Source: Bugulina stolonifera (lineage: Eukaryota; Bryozoa; Gymnolaemata; Cheilostomatida; Bugulidae). From it: 64,000 bases of DNA. The notes under the pieces were generated by a model that saw only the letters and a program-made list of their open reading frames with translations, did not search any database and was not told the origin of the DNA. The stretch is from contig OW285189.1 of NCBI GenBank assembly GCA_935421135.1, positions 5,291,072 to 5,355,071 of the forward strand. The letters are read 5' to 3'. This document shows, one piece after another, positions 1 through 13,142 of the stretch (its first letter is position 1; each line of letters starts with the position of its first letter). The position numbers and the translations under genes are program-made.

Positions 1-2932
1 TGTCATGTTCTTGATGAACCTGATGGCTTTGTTTTGTACATGTTCCATTTCACTACGTGTATTGGTTCCTACTGGGCTCCACAGGACATCAGCATAATCA
101 AGAATGGGACGACAGAGGCTTGTGTATGCATGCTACTAGCTTTGCATTTTCAGGAGCATCGTGGAGTGGAGTGCTATTTAATGTTGACTTGTTGATATGG
201 GTTTGTTTTAACTCAAACTAACAGGTTCTTGTGTTGTGTTCCAGATATATAGATGAATTATTAGGACCATATAGGTAACATATTCCTGCGAACTAATCTA
301 TAATAGAGGTCATAGATTGAGATATCATTTTATTACCTAAATTCTAACTTGGTGTTTATATGCTTCAGTTTGAGGGGGTAGCTATAGGTTCTGGTGGGCT
401 ACCTACAAATTATACGAAGATGCTACACTAGATAGTCGGCTATTAGACCTATCGCTACGGAGAAGGAGCAAGGAGGCCCTGTGCATATTGTATAACCCAC
501 TCTAGTCCTCTGCTATGTATCGTCCCATTGGTAGTGGTATTTAACCATACAGTCTCAGTCAATACGATTTCCTACACTCAAATTAGTTAATTCGTAGCTC
601 CCTCCTCATTCCATTCTCAAGAAAATCAAGCTGGATAAGAAAAGTCTTCAATTGTTGCATATTATGTCAGAATGACCATGCTCACAGTATGGTCTACCTA
701 CAGCTGGCTATTCCAGCAATAAACTCCTCTGGAACTCACATTTCAAGTAATCACACTTCCCAATTATGCCATAGCATCTATGACTTGAGGATGTCTTTGG
801 AAAACCTGAGGCTTGCTTGAAATTTTTATACTGTATATGAATTGGAGACCGTCAACACAATTCACCTGCTATGTTTTTAGCTTATCAACGTCACGTAGAA
901 AATATGCCCATGTGCTCCACTTCACCCAAAGTAACATGTGGTCCAAAGGTTTATCTCCACTACACAGACAGTGAAATAGTTTCTATATCAGAAGACTTTA
1001 TAGGATTTTTGTAAGTCAAACGTCCTCTAAGGAACTTGGGTAGCATAGTAGGTAGCCGTATTATCAATGTACTTATACTTATAGTAAGCATGTAACTGTG
1101 GAGTAAACACTAGTCTGTATCTGTAGACACCTACAAGTACATGTCAGTGCATTCTGATATTTCTGATTGTGAATTACAGTGAAGGAAGTACTGCTCTATG
1201 ATAGGAGTTGGTGAACTTTGACCTCAATGTGTAATATTGATGATGAAACTAGAACTATGCTGTCAAAGCTTTGTTATGCTTCTAGTGCTGACACTAGCAA
1301 GTCTGGCAAGAGGTGAGTAGTATTACAGGCCATCCTTGGCATATAGCCAGATTAGCTATGTGGAGTCGAGATTGGCTCTAGCTTCAATGACCTTGACCGA
1401 TTCCTATCATGTGAAACTAGTTGACGGTAAAACTAAGGACTTTGATGCGAGATGTTAAAATTGCACAAGACACAAAATGGCCCACCTCCCGTTGCTTAGC
1501 ATGGGGGAAGTTTCAGCTCTTACTTCCTATTTGACCAATTAATAATTCTTTGAAGGAAGAGCCTGTGTTCTACAAAAAGTACACAGTTACTCTAGGACTA
1601 TGCAACATGGACTAGACTTGGCTTATGTTAGTTACTCCACTTGGCTCTACATGTATTTAGTACTTATAACAGGTTTATACACAGTGAGTAGATTGTAGAT
1701 CATTTATATGATCATGTGAAATGAGCATACTGCATAATAGCCTACACATAGGCCTACATATGCAACATGTTATGATAAGACCTATTGCTCAACATTCACT
1801 CTCAGATAACTAGCTACCTGTTGATGAGGCAGCCAATAAGTTTTAGGGGGACTTTTTAAATACTTTATCAGCAGAATGATGAGAAGTTTATAAACTGATC
1901 AAAGATCACAAGATTTTCGTATGTATGACTAGTGAGTATGACTAGTGAGTACTGAGGGACCCTCAGAACTCAGAGTCAAATCAGGCTTGTGACTTATACA
2001 ACCCAGCTCGTAGAATAGCCACTTACTATCTGTATGTACATGTATGTATGTATAGTTGAACCACCTTAATTCCACTACTTAAAGGTAATGCTCGTATTGG
2101 TTCATTAAACCGATGTTATCACAGAATCGTCTTCCCTGTCTATGTAATATTATATAAATCACTGAATATACTCTACATGGATATTGTATTACATCGTATA
2201 CATCTGATCCATTTTATCCACATTTACATTTTCTGCAGCAGATCTACGGTAAGGTTTAATAGTGTCCTTTGTGTGTTTCTATAATACTGGTGTCACCTGG
2301 TAGCACGTAACTCTGTAACAGCGTAGATTGTTACACTAATGCTGTTGTCAACTCTCTGCTACTGATAGCTAGTGTACTGTAAAAGTGTATTTCAGTTCAT
2401 AACTGTTACCAGTTGTAGTAGTGTATACCTTACATACCTTACTGTATTAGAAAGGCCTACGCCACATGATATCCCATTCACCGCTACTGTCTTGGTCTTT
2501 TCTCTTTTCTTCCCCATTCTATACTAGGATTGATAGTACTGGGTCACATCATATCAATGCACTGTATCCAACAAAAACCCACCCAATAAATGTACACTCC
2601 CTAAGTTTTCAGGCCTTATTTTACTGCAATAACACCACATAAAGCTATGTACTGCAATAAGGAATATAACCTACTTCAGGACATGACAACTCCAATTAGA
2701 GTGTTCAAGCTATTTGAACCAAGTGTATTCAATAGCACTAGGGGTGTAATACCTCAGTCTTATGTAATATGACGCAGTACTACTAGTTCCTTATATTATG
2801 TAGTAGACTACGCCACTTTTACTACATTGTACATGGGAGGACAATGTACATGATCACATTATAATAATATATACTTCTACCGTTAGTATGTGGTTGTAGT
2901 TTTAACTATCTGGCCCCCTGTATGTATAGCAG
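1..2932. other. Non-coding stretch left of the first recognised exon
   Basis: AT-rich DNA with no open frame that looks coding and no repeat with clear ends. It probably contains upstream intron sequence and possibly unrecognised small exons of the plus-strand membrane-protein gene, because the first exon seen (2933) begins after a splice acceptor and carries no signal peptide. A short direct repeat of 'gactagtgagtat' lies near 1927-1950. Confidence 0.4.
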
Positions 2933-5900
2933 GTAACACAGATGGGAAGTTTGAAGACCTTCCTAGATGCAGTGTTTATATCAATAGCAAGGCAGCACTG
3001 ACTGAGGACAACTTTCACTACAACTACTATTATGTGTACAATGAGAACACTAGACAAGAGGGACTAAAGCTCTCTTTCCATCTACCTATCACAGTAAGTG
3101 CTAGACCTTAGGCTATAATAGTGGACCTTAGACTATGGTGTAACATGGGGTTCAATATTAAGCTGAAGCACATGGGAGCTCGGATCTTTGAGGGCCCATA
3201 AAAGGGTAGGGTTGTGGCTGTAGAAACTTTGGGTTAAGATGTAGCCAAGGGTCATCGCAATCTAAATTTCAGGCACAGGCCAACTTGCTAAAATATTTTT
3301 CAACACGCAACGGTGTCTAAAGCAAAATCCTCATTTTCTGAGAACAACCCAGGTGTGCGGATGAGTTAGAGGTGGTTTTCTCCGGCCAAGCAAACTCCTT
3401 GGCCAATAGCTGTTTGGGCCTAGGCCAGACGGCCATCTTTGGATTTTTATTTGCGACCCAGGTAGATCCAAGAGGTCGCAAAAACACTAATTATTAGATG
3501 AGTCTTAGGCTATGGGCCATAAACATAGAACATAGGCTAATATTGGTGGACTGTCTACTAGAAAGATATACATTGTACCTAGTGACAGTGGCTTACTATG
3601 TTTTGGAAACCAAACTTATAACAATGGCACCCACGGCCTCTCTCCATGCTGACTTGTTATTGTGTATCACTCAACTTCTACCTATAGTATTGTTGTCAGG
3701 CTATTGTTCAATCTGTGTGCATGTACTTACTTACCAGTAGCCCTAATTGGTATTATATAATCAATAATATTCTGTTTAGAAGGATGTAGTCTATAATACA
3801 TGTATACTGTCAAGTAATGGAATGTTGGTCTATGTACAATAACTTGTATTGTCTACTCATACACATAATATTGGTTGTCCTTCAGCTGCACTGTAAGAGA
3901 AAGAAATAATATGTCATGTTAAATATTAACCTTGGAGTTAGCCTCCCAATTATGGCAGAATAACCAATCTGCCATGCATAAATACTACAACTGCATACCA
4001 TGCCTATCGTTTCAAATAGCAAATCTAAACTAACTTTGTGCTTACAATAGTGTGATAGTATGTTATTACAATAGTGTACATATGGACTATATTACAACCT
4101 CTTTATCTGTTGAGAAATTATGGGCTAAAATATGTATCATTTATACACATATACCCTGTAAGTTTTTATTAACAGAGGGTGCGTTATCTGTATTGGTGTG
4201 ATATTTAGTATGATATGAATTTTGAGATTATCAATCAGTCCCCTCTTTAGTTTGTGATTTCTGTTAGAGTCCACTTAGTTTGGATTGTGGAATAGAATAT
4301 TGTAATGTTTTTGAGTACTATTGCATACGAGAGCCGAGGGCTACAAGTATGTGAAGGGCTTGGAAGGTGGTAGAGGCCGACCAAGTGTACCTTCTGCTCA
4401 TTACATAAAAGAGTGAACAGTTATGGGTGCTCTTTATAGTGTAGATTGTAGATTATATCAGACGTAGGCCGATGCCGAGACTCATTGGAGCTCAGGACCG
4501 ACGTAGGTCATGTAGAGTTTATACTCCGAGGGAGTGTAGAGAAAGAATGTCTAGCCTTGAGAACCTAAGTCCGACGCTAGGTTCATTAGAACCCGGGATC
4601 GGCTTAAGCCTAAGGAGTGGATAGAGATATGCTTAGCCTAGGATGAGGTGAGCTCGAGCCGTACTGAATCCAAAGGATTCTCAGGTGGAGCTACCCGCCT
4701 AAAGAGTAAGCCTCTGTAGGTTGAGTTAGGAGATGTTGCTTTATTCAAGCGCAATCAACAACTGAATTACAACACAAAATGCACTGCCTTATATACATAA
4801 CAAACTTCTGGCCAAAAGAGCCCGACATGGTGTCGTCCATCTGACATGGGGTCGGCTCCGGAACTGACCCAACAATATGTCTGGTTCCGCCCGACTCGGC
4901 CACATAAAAGGTCGGCCTTCGCTCAAAATGTGCTTACAATAAGGAGAAACATGTCGTATATAATTATGAGCTAAATCTATAAGGTCGGCCACAAAGTTAC
5001 TATATAAAGTGGCAAAAAGACTAACAATTCACAATCAAGCAAGTACAGACAATTACTAAATAGGTATATAAGTGTGGGAAAAACCAAGTTACAATAGAAC
5101 GTAATCCCAAGGCTTGATTGCTAGTACAGATATCATCATATAACTAAAGACGAAACGGTTTACGGTCTACGGTTTACGGTCTGCGGTCTGCCATCCTCCA
5201 ATCAGATTTGGGGTCGAAAATTGGGACGATTCATATATGTTGCAATGCTGCCGGTCAGGATCTCGGCTCCGGGTGGCGCTAGGACCTTGGGACCGGGTTC
5301 CCCTACATCGCTGCCGGGGTGGGTCCCTAGCCTTAGGCCCTCGGACCCGACCTAGGGTGGGGTGGGTGCTCGACCCACCCCACCCGCCGGATAAGTGTTA
5401 GAACTCAGGCTGTGCCGGCAGCGAAGATCCTCTTAGAGACTTGATTTATATATGTTACAATGCTGCCGGTGAGGATCTTGGTTCCGGGTGGTGCTAGGAC
5501 TTTGGGACCGGGTCCCCAGGCATCGCTGCCGGGGCGGGGCCATAGCCTTAGGCCTTCAACCCTGACCAAGGGCGGGGTGGGTGCCCGACCCACCCCACCC
5601 AACTCTTTGGTGTTGGAACTCGGGCTATGGACTTGGAGTTGTCTTCTTAATGCAAGGGAGCGCAACTCCTTATGGAATCACTGCAACATGCCTGCGCCAC
5701 AAGAGGTCATGCACATGCATGACCACAGCACATGAACACAAGCCATCATTACACGCGAGCGAAGCGAGCAACTAATGTAGTGAGACTTGCGTCGCAGACC
5801 AAGCACGAAGTGCTTGTATATATATAAGACACGCAGTATATAAGATAATAGTGAATGCATAGGTGAGTATGGATAACAATGCATGGATAAGAATAGGTAA

Positions 5901-8900
5901 TTAAATGTCAGCTAATACTAATAGTACTGTCAGTGTGGCTGGCCTAGGTGCCATTACCATGGTGGCTGTTTCAGCACAATATTAGGAGATGGGGGTAAAA
6001 TTTAGTTATTAATATCTTCATTTCATTTTATATACATTTAGTTGTTAGTACAATGGTAGCCTTTTGCTTTTCTTTGTCCGTGTACATAATTGTATATACT
6101 CTAATAAATGAGTACAATGTACTACCACACGGAGTTGTCTTATCATTTTATAAACTAGAAATAAAAGACAACTCCATTAAAATCTGAACAGATCATTAGA
6201 ATACCCTTCTATTTTATATTGTATAGATTATATAATTTGTTATCAGCTTCCACCCTACTTCTACAGCATGGTAAGGAATGATTACAATGCTCTGCTTCTT
6301 TCTTTGTATTTACTGTTCAAGAATATCTTAGGGACACTTTTAGTGGATGGTAGTTTGTTCAGTAGTAGTAGCAGCTCTGTGGTCCATAGGTAATTAATTT
6401 TATATCCGTTCTTTGTAATAACATACTGATTGGTCTCAGTATGCTATTGGCCCCCTGATCAGAACTGTCCTCACATGGAGGTTAACAGTAATGAAGATCA
6501 AACTGTCAGTGAATCAAACAGGGCGCCATCTACCACCCACTTGGCTGTTCTCCATATTGTTATTTAACATTCAAACCTTATGGTCATGGTGCAGGACTGA
6601 TAAAACTGGAATATCCAAGCATAACTATTCTGTATCTATAAATCTGAAAGCGCACAGAATTTTGGAAATGTTAGCTACTGTGAAAGTTTACAAATATATT
6701 TTTATTCTTCTGATTCTATCCTATTTCCCTTTAAATGATTGTATTGGTTGACTTGTATTGATAAACTGGATAAAACTAACTCGGTGGTGTTTCACAATCG
6801 AACCCACCTACATGTTTACCTAGTATACCAGCTTACTTGTATAAATATATAGCCTTCCTTTTTCAACTTTAGGAGGATGAAGGGACGCAAAGCTACTCTC
6901 TCAGCTCGGGAGATGCTCAGTTTGTGAACTTGGCCTCCAACACGAAGATCGGACGACTGCTAAATGAGTACATATTTGCCAATGTGGAATGTGAAATAAG
7001 TGATGGTATCTGTGTATTTAACCATACCTTCTATAACACCTCCATTCCGTCACTTAACACTCCAGAGATTCAGAGTAGAGTGACTGATCACCTGGTAGTT
7101 GTCTCTGTCGGGATAAACGTCTGCGAACTTGACCTGGTAGTTTTGAAGTGTAAGTAATGTTATTATTCCTTCTCCTTTATCTGTACACATTGCACTATAC
7201 CAAAATCTTTACAGGAACTCTAAGTGAAACTACCTTTTCTTTGTGGCTAATCGGTGTGAGCACAATTAGTGAGTCCACTTCTACTTTTAATCATCAGCTG
7301 TTATTTATCGGATCTCACTCTGACTGTTAAACGAAACTAACTTTCCAAACCACATGTTGCTCGACTTAGTTAAAACTACAAAACTAGCAGATATCATTTA
7401 ACCTATATATATGTCCTTTCATAGCCTCGCTCTTCAGGATTTGTTGTGCAATAAATAGATAATAGTAGGTATAAAGGCAATTGACTGCAAAAAGTTAGAC
7501 TAAGTATGCCTCGTCCTGGAGTGAAACGACACTTTCTTTGCGCTTCCAAGCAGAGACCTGCATAAGCTGACAGACAGGCACTATGCCTGTGTAACCAGTG
7601 CAATGGACAATGGAACTGGCTATCAACAAGTCAATTGTTCATATTTGATATTACGAGTGGAACCTGAGCACCCAAAACTCAATGGCAGCTCAATCATGGT
7701 CCTAGACAAAGTATCTGACTGGGTAACACCCACTCATAATATGCCTTTTACTAGTGTAGAACTACTACACTATTTTGAATGCTAATGACAAAGTTGAAGA
7801 GTGCCCACTATGTTGAAGAGCGTGGAACTGAGGGTAATCTCTCTGAACAAACTACTGGGTCTACTTACCCTTCTATATATTATGTAGATCCTGAGGCCAT
7901 AGAGTTGGATTTTAAATGGATTCACTTTAGCAACTTGACTAGTAAACTCGACGTGACCGTGCTCAAAGGTTTTCCTTTACCTGTTAAGTTGGATGACCTG
8001 GTGTGTGATGGACAGGAAGTGGATGGCGTTGATAAAGTCTATGGTATGTAATGAGTTGTATTATTATATTATATCCAGTCTCATATTTTGTTTGTCAGAT
8101 GATAATGCAATTAGCCAACCTGTACTTCACATTGCATGTACTATAAAACGTAGTGTAATCTCCCTATGTTAATTTCGGAAAATAAAGCATGAACCTATGC
8201 TAATTTGTAATATCGATGGTACATTCCAGTCTTGTAGTATTTGTTATTATTCTGTGTATCCTCCTCCATTGTATACATGTAATATTGTAGACGGGTATCA
8301 CATCAAAAACGATCAACTCCGTAAGTATACCGAGTGTACGGTGAAAGCCTTCAATGATTTTCCCAAATTCAGAGTGAGTCAAGTAGTCAAAGTTAGCTTG
8401 CCAGACATACCAGAGGAGGTTACTAATTCTGATGTTGTCACTAAACAGGAGTCGGAAAATCCATCTAACGATCCTCTTGTCATTGGACTGAGCGTAGGAG
8501 TGACGCTTCTAGGTTTGATTATCTTGGGCGCATTACTAGTGTATAAATGGCGTCGTAATAGTAACCAACCTGCCAATGAACCAACCAATCAACCAGCTAC
8601 CTCATTTCATGTACATAATTACTGCAACAGTCATGGTCAAGGAACACCTGAGCAGGCAGATGTGGACACTGATGGAGTGCCTAACCACATCCCTGCTCAA
8701 CCAACTTCATTGGCTGATAGTGATACAGCCAGCTCTGGGTTTGATGAGTCCCACCTCCAGATCGATTGTGCAGTTGGGGATGATGACCTGTCCAGTTGTG
8801 GCTCTGGTGCTGATAATAATAACATCAGGCCTACATGTGTGCACCCAACAGCCGAGTCTGGAGCTGAGGCTATCAACAATGACTATACCACTGAAGCAAC

Positions 8901-8988
8901 AGAGGGAGACTTGTCTACCCCGTGCTCTAACAATATTGATCACCCAACCGGTGAATATAAAGTCCACAATCTAGATGAGACGAAATAG
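2933..8988 (+). CDS. Type I membrane protein of unknown family, five exons, 5' partial
   Basis: Five exons can be joined in phase: 2933-3093, 6873-7149, 7574-7722, 7800-8043 and 8291-8988 (stop TAG). Donors are GTAAGT-like for the first two and GTATGT for the fourth. The product is about 509 residues without its start. The extracellular part has several N-x-S/T sites and scattered cysteines but no domain I recognise. A single membrane segment (IGLSVGVTLLGLIILGALLV) lies near 8490-8545 and is followed by the basic stop-transfer KWRR and a cytoplasmic tail of about 145 residues rich in Asp, Ser, Asn and Thr. The short 77-nt intron 7723-7799 is the weakest junction: it has a branch-like ctaatgac but little pyrimidine tract. 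Without it the frame is broken near 7780. A receptor or adhesion role is only inferred. Signal peptide and first exons were not found. Confidence 0.6.
3268..3486. repeat. Dispersed foldback repeat, copy 1 (diverged)
   Basis: This copy shares a core with 10555-10823 and 25587-25812: 'gcaaaatcctc.ttttc', 'ccaagcaaa', 'ccaatagc', 'ggccatctt' and a right end like 'ccaagaggtcgcaaaaacac'. The left end has decayed, so its start is approximate. It lies in the 3.8-kb intron of the membrane-protein gene. Confidence 0.6.
4320..5010. other. Unclassified repeat-like segment with higher GC
   Basis: The stretch is rich in 'ggtcgg', 'gccga' and 'gaccga' motifs, unlike the AT-rich surroundings, and has no credible coding frame. 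It reads like the remains of a mobile element or LTR, but I see no terminal repeats or target duplications, so it stays unclassified. Confidence 0.3.
5223..5640. repeat. Two tandem copies of a GC-rich unit, period about 215 bp
   Basis: The segments starting near 5223 and 5438 are similar throughout: 'tgctgccggt', 'ccgggtgg.gctagga', 'gggaccggg', 'catcgctgccgggg', 'tagccttaggcc' and 'cgacccaccccaccc'. The word tgctgccggt occurs at 5246 and 5461, giving the period of 215 bp. The GC content is far above that of the flanks. Open frames on both strands here result from composition and are not genes. Confidence 0.75.
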
Positions 8989-9333
8989 GTATATTTTATC
9001 CTAAACTGTAATATGGTGTCATGATATAACTAATGTATGTTATAGTTGATAATACCAAATTCTAGATTTTGTATATTACATTATATTATTTTGTTATACA
9101 CACTGCACGTACACCTACTCACTGTATATAGTGACAGAATTAATATATTTTTTATATTTACTTGCTGCAGCATCTGCTATACTCATATATTCATTAGCTG
9201 CAGCATGTGTTATGCTCACATGTTGCCTCTAGACAATCATCTACTGTACCTTCAATGCCAGTGTATTTTATTGGATTTTCATTTTGGGGAGATAATCTTT
9301 GTTGCAACCAAATAGAAATTTTAATAAAGTATT
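8989..9333. other. 3' flank of the membrane-protein gene
   Basis: AT-rich sequence downstream of the stop codon at 8988, likely 3' UTR followed by intergenic DNA. It contains a short tandem pair of 'tgctatactcatatattca'-like words near 9174-9215. No gene was seen. Confidence 0.4.
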
Positions 9334-9724
9334 CAGGGCTCTCAAGTTCTCGGATTTTCCCCGAGCAGTTCGCTCGGATTTTGGGAGATTTTCTCACATT
9401 AGCTATATTCTGTATTGAAATGCTTTAAAATCTCCAAATTAATCTTCAGTTTATCTCATAGCTTGTGAGTTGCTTAGAAAAAAGCTACTAATTCTATTAC
9501 TTTTCAAGGGCAAAGACTGAATTACATGTATGTACTGGGATTATTAGGCTGTGAGAAATTACTTAGGCTAACTCTGCAGAGCAATAGAGATGTGCATGTA
9601 AGTGACCAACAGCTTTATTTATATATCTGACCAACTGTTGGTAGAGTAATACTGCTACACTGCTTACACTGCAGTACATTGTACATTTGCTCAGATTTTT
9701 TGACTGAGCAACTTGAGAGCCCTG
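9334..9724. mobile_element. Short hAT-like non-autonomous element (6-bp target duplication)
   Basis: The element is 391 bp, starts CAGGGCTCTCAAGTT and ends with the inverse AACTTGAGAGCCCTG. AGTATT flanks it directly on both sides (9328-9333 and 9725-9730). CAGGG ends and a duplication of 5 to 8 bp are typical of hAT-type elements. It has no open frame for a transposase, so it is a MITE mobilised in trans. Confidence 0.85.
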
Positions 9725-9730
9725 AGTATT

Positions 9731-10554
9731 TGTTTTGAACACTTGGCAGCTTTTATTCTTACACGATACTATACTAAATAATCCATCTGAAATAAACAAT
9801 ATTATATATTCATAAAAATATTACTTTCTTATTTGTATTCCAGTAAATAAACAATAACTATTGTTGATTGTATGTGTAACCACTGTCAGCAGTCAGTACA
9901 GAATTGATGTTGCTAATTGTAATTATTGTACAAGCCTGTGCTCCAAGGCCTAACAAATGAGCTGGTAAATAACCAGTCCAGCAGCAGAAGAGCCATTGAT
10001 GGCTGGCTCTAAGCAGTAGTAATGAGACTAGAAAAGGAGAGAGCAAACCTATCAACATCTGCTTTGAATTTGGTCCATGCTATGAAAATTAAGGAAGGAT
10101 AACTTCTAATTATGATCAATAACTTATGATCCTAAATGACTGGCCTTGTTGGTAAAAATCCACCTCTGTAAGGTGAACTAAACGCATATAATATGGTAGG
10201 CTGAGCTCCCAACTTTAACTATAGAAATTATGGCTACTGGTTATGTTCTGCAGTGTATTGCCTATGCCCTAGTGAGTAGCATTCCATGAAAGCTGAACCT
10301 GGGTGTAGTTTCAGCACACATTTTAGGTCAAGTGCTACAGACAGTAAACGATATACAATGATTGTATCTCTAACTAATGCTTCTCCAGGGACTGTAGAGA
10401 TTTCTATTTGTTTTGATTATGCCTTCTCACTCATCCTTCCTTCTACATAAATGCTCCTCCACATGCTATTGGTTATAATGTGAAGTTGCCTTCTCTCTTT
10501 TCTTCATCCCGTAGCTACATGTACCTAGCCAGTATATCAGTGTAGGTGCCAATA
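9731..10554. other. Intergenic AT-rich DNA
   Basis: No coding frame, RNA gene or repeat with defined ends was recognised between the 391-bp hAT-like element and the foldback repeat that begins at 10555. Confidence 0.4.
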
Positions 10555-10823
10555 GGTGTCTTCGTGACCTGAGCTTCAGACCCAGGCCGATTTACGAAAA
10601 TATTTTCCGGCACACATCTGTCACAGGGTCGCTAACACACCGGCCTGGGCCAAAAGCAAAATCCTCGTTTTCGCACGAAGAAATCAGGTGTGCCGATGAG
10701 CTAGGGATGGTCTCGTCCTACCAAGCAAAATTCCAGGCCAATAGCCCTTCTGGCCTTGGTCGGACGGCCATCTTGTGATTTTTATTTGCGACCTGGGTCT
10801 GTCCAAGAGGTCGCGAAGACACC
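10555..10823. mobile_element. Foldback repeat with GGTGTCTTCG ends (best copy of a 3-copy family)
   Basis: This 269-bp unit begins GGTGTCTTCGTGACCT and ends AGGTCGCGAAGACACC, near-perfect inverted repeats that extend inwards with more matches. Diverged copies lie at about 3268-3486 and 25587-25812. No clear target duplication was seen and there is no coding capacity. It is most likely an old MITE or foldback family. Confidence 0.75.
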
Positions 10824-11837
10824 TTATGACTTGCATCTGCAGCAATTAATTTCAAGGTCAAATAACCTAAGAATAGAAGAATTAACACTCTTATGAAAAA
10901 CTCTGCTCAAATTGTCAGCACCAGAGTTTTTATTAATACATTGTATAATCATTGTGGTAATAAAACAGTGGCTCATGAAGGATGCCATCGAGGGAGGATG
11001 GAAGACAAAGTCCTAGAGGGAGAGTGAGCATGATGATCTATGAAATGAAAGAGATATCTGAGTCCAAAGAGAGGTGCAGAGAATAGAGAATATTGAAGAG
11101 TGCAGAACTCAGAAGAGAAAGAATGATATTTTGGCAAACGTCTACAGAGCAGTAGTAGGCAGAAATGTTCAATTGTCTTTGAATGGAACACTGTAGTACA
11201 ATACATCCGTTCATTACACAACAAGTAACAGCACTTTTATTTGAATCAATAGTTTAATGGCTCCATAAGGGAATTAATTTGTTGAAATATTGAGTTGAAA
11301 TTGTAAGCAGTTTTCATTTTTGTTGAGCTAAAACAAACAATGCATGTATGTATTCTAACCCATCATTGATTTATCATGACTTCAATAGCTTTCACACACT
11401 AAGCATAGTGTAATATATACTGACGTGTTACTTGTGCATCAATATATCTTTGGACATTTTACTGAAGTCCATCACCACAAGCTGTAGTATTCACTGATTC
11501 TATGACAGCAACTGTAAGTCAATTTCATACTTCATAGAATACAATATTATATACACGGTGCATTTACGTGTTACTTTCACCAAAATAATACTATACATTG
11601 TAGCTGAGGCTAACAAAGCTAGGCATCTACATGCACATATAAATACACTTGACCTTGTAACACAAAAGTAGGTTAGGAGCTTTATTAATATAGAATATGG
11701 TAAGTGGTTTCTATGTATAATATAATTATACAAGTAGTATATACATTATAACTATACTATATGTTGTATTATAATTTTATATATATATTATATCTTATAA
11801 TATACATGTAACATGATTATATTACACCTAGTATATT
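10824..11837. other. Intergenic AT-rich DNA
   Basis: No gene was recognised. A purine-rich stretch (10975-11110) gives a minus-strand open frame of 83 codons without protein-like features. Confidence 0.4.
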
Positions 11838-11938
11838 ATATGTATGTTATGTTATACATGTACATGTATGTATATGTATGTATTATGTATGCATATGTAT
11901 GTAGATGTATGTATATGTATGTATTATGTATGTATATG
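11838..11938. repeat. TATG/TATATG microsatellite, left part
   Basis: Tandem 'tatgtatatg' and related words. The array stops abruptly at the end of a hAT-like element at 11939 and resumes with the same motif at 13143. The two parts were therefore one array before the insertion. Confidence 0.9.
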
Positions 11939-13142
11939 CAGGGCCGTAGCGCCCTAAGAAATGTTGGTGGGGCCAAAATATTAGGCCGGGGGCCCAGGGG
12001 GCCGCCCAGGCCGCCGGCGCCCTGAGAGTGTTTTTCAGAAAAATAGAGCAAATTTGAAGCAGTTCAGGTTTATGAAATATACCTGTGTAATAATATTAAA
12101 TATAACCCAGCCTCATACATATATATGCATGTACATGTATACATTGTATCTGTTCACAATTATGACTGAACATAAATCGCAAATACTTTACTCCTTTACA
12201 ATGATGAAAAACATGCAATGAAATGAAGTAGAGCTAACGAATCTACAAAAAGCAGCTGAAAGCATGTGTTTCTTTCCTACCATACAGTGGTCAAAGTTGG
12301 GGAGGTCGTGGGGGGACGCAGTCTCCCACCATAAATTTCAAGGAGTCCCTCAGACTGATAGACCCCCTACAGATTGCTGTTATAAAAAATCAAATGTGGT
12401 CACATTTATTTTCCTTGTTTCATAGCAACGAAATTTCCTCTTAAAATCTTAAGATCTTAGAAAATATTTTAACCTGAGGTTCTTGGATTTTGCACCATTT
12501 CGATGTCTAATTTTGATAAAGTTTCCAATTTATGGGAGGGTGCTCAGGCGCCCCTATCGGACCCTCCCCCACCAGCGCACCGTTCGGGAGCTTCGATGTC
12601 TGCTATCCTAGAGAGTAGAGACCCCCCACCACTTTTCTTAGACTTTGACCACTGCTACCATAGAGATATTTCTTATTTCTCCCTATAAGATTGAATGCCT
12701 AAGTAAATATATTGACAACAATGTAGGGCAGACAGATAGCCGAATCCAAAAAAGTTTGTTCAATTGAAAACTAATATAATTGTTTAGATTTTCAAGGTTT
12801 ATATTTTTAACACACCCAGTACATGGACTGTGTATACTTCTTATACTGTATACTGAAATAGTCTTGAGATTTAGATTTATCTCCCCCGACAGTTATTCAA
12901 TATCTAAAATGTTACATAATTGTAGTTAAGTACGGTAGTATTTAGAGTTTCCTGATATAAAAATGTTTAGCACACTTATTATCACCATATCCTTACATAT
13001 TTTGTAAACGCCGCAAAAAGGAAAGTGGAAGAAACTTTAAACACTGATCTGACCATGGTATTAAATTGACTACATTTTGACTTTGCAATGCCACAAGTTG
13101 AGACGGCCAAGCCGCACGGCCGTATAGGGCACTACGGCCCTA
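11939..13142. mobile_element. hAT-like non-autonomous element inserted in a microsatellite (8-bp duplication)
   Basis: The ends are inverse of each other: CAGGGCCGTAGCGCCCTA at the left and TAGGGCACTACGGCCCTA at the right. TGTATATG flanks both sides (11931-11938 and 13143-13150), although the target is itself repetitive, which weakens that evidence. The length is 1,204 bp including a nested element at 12285-12654. There is no transposase frame. The extreme right base (A instead of G) differs from the perfect inverse. Confidence 0.75.
12285..12654. mobile_element. Nested hAT-like MITE with perfect 8-bp target duplication
   Basis: It begins CAGTGGTCAAAGT and ends ACTTTGACCACTG. CTACCATA occurs directly on each side (12277-12284 and 12655-12662). 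The 370-bp body lacks a transposase and has extended inverted matches (GGGGGG near 12310 against CCCCCC near 12623). It lies wholly within the element at 11939-13142 and so inserted later. Confidence 0.88.

Noticed and set aside
5405..5735. Overlapping GC-rich open frames on both strands
   Set aside because: They come from the 215-bp GC-rich repeat and have no protein-like features.
8200..8974. Open frames overlapping the last exon of the membrane-protein gene
   Set aside because: Shadows of the plus-strand exon 8291-8988, which has the transmembrane segment and correct phase.
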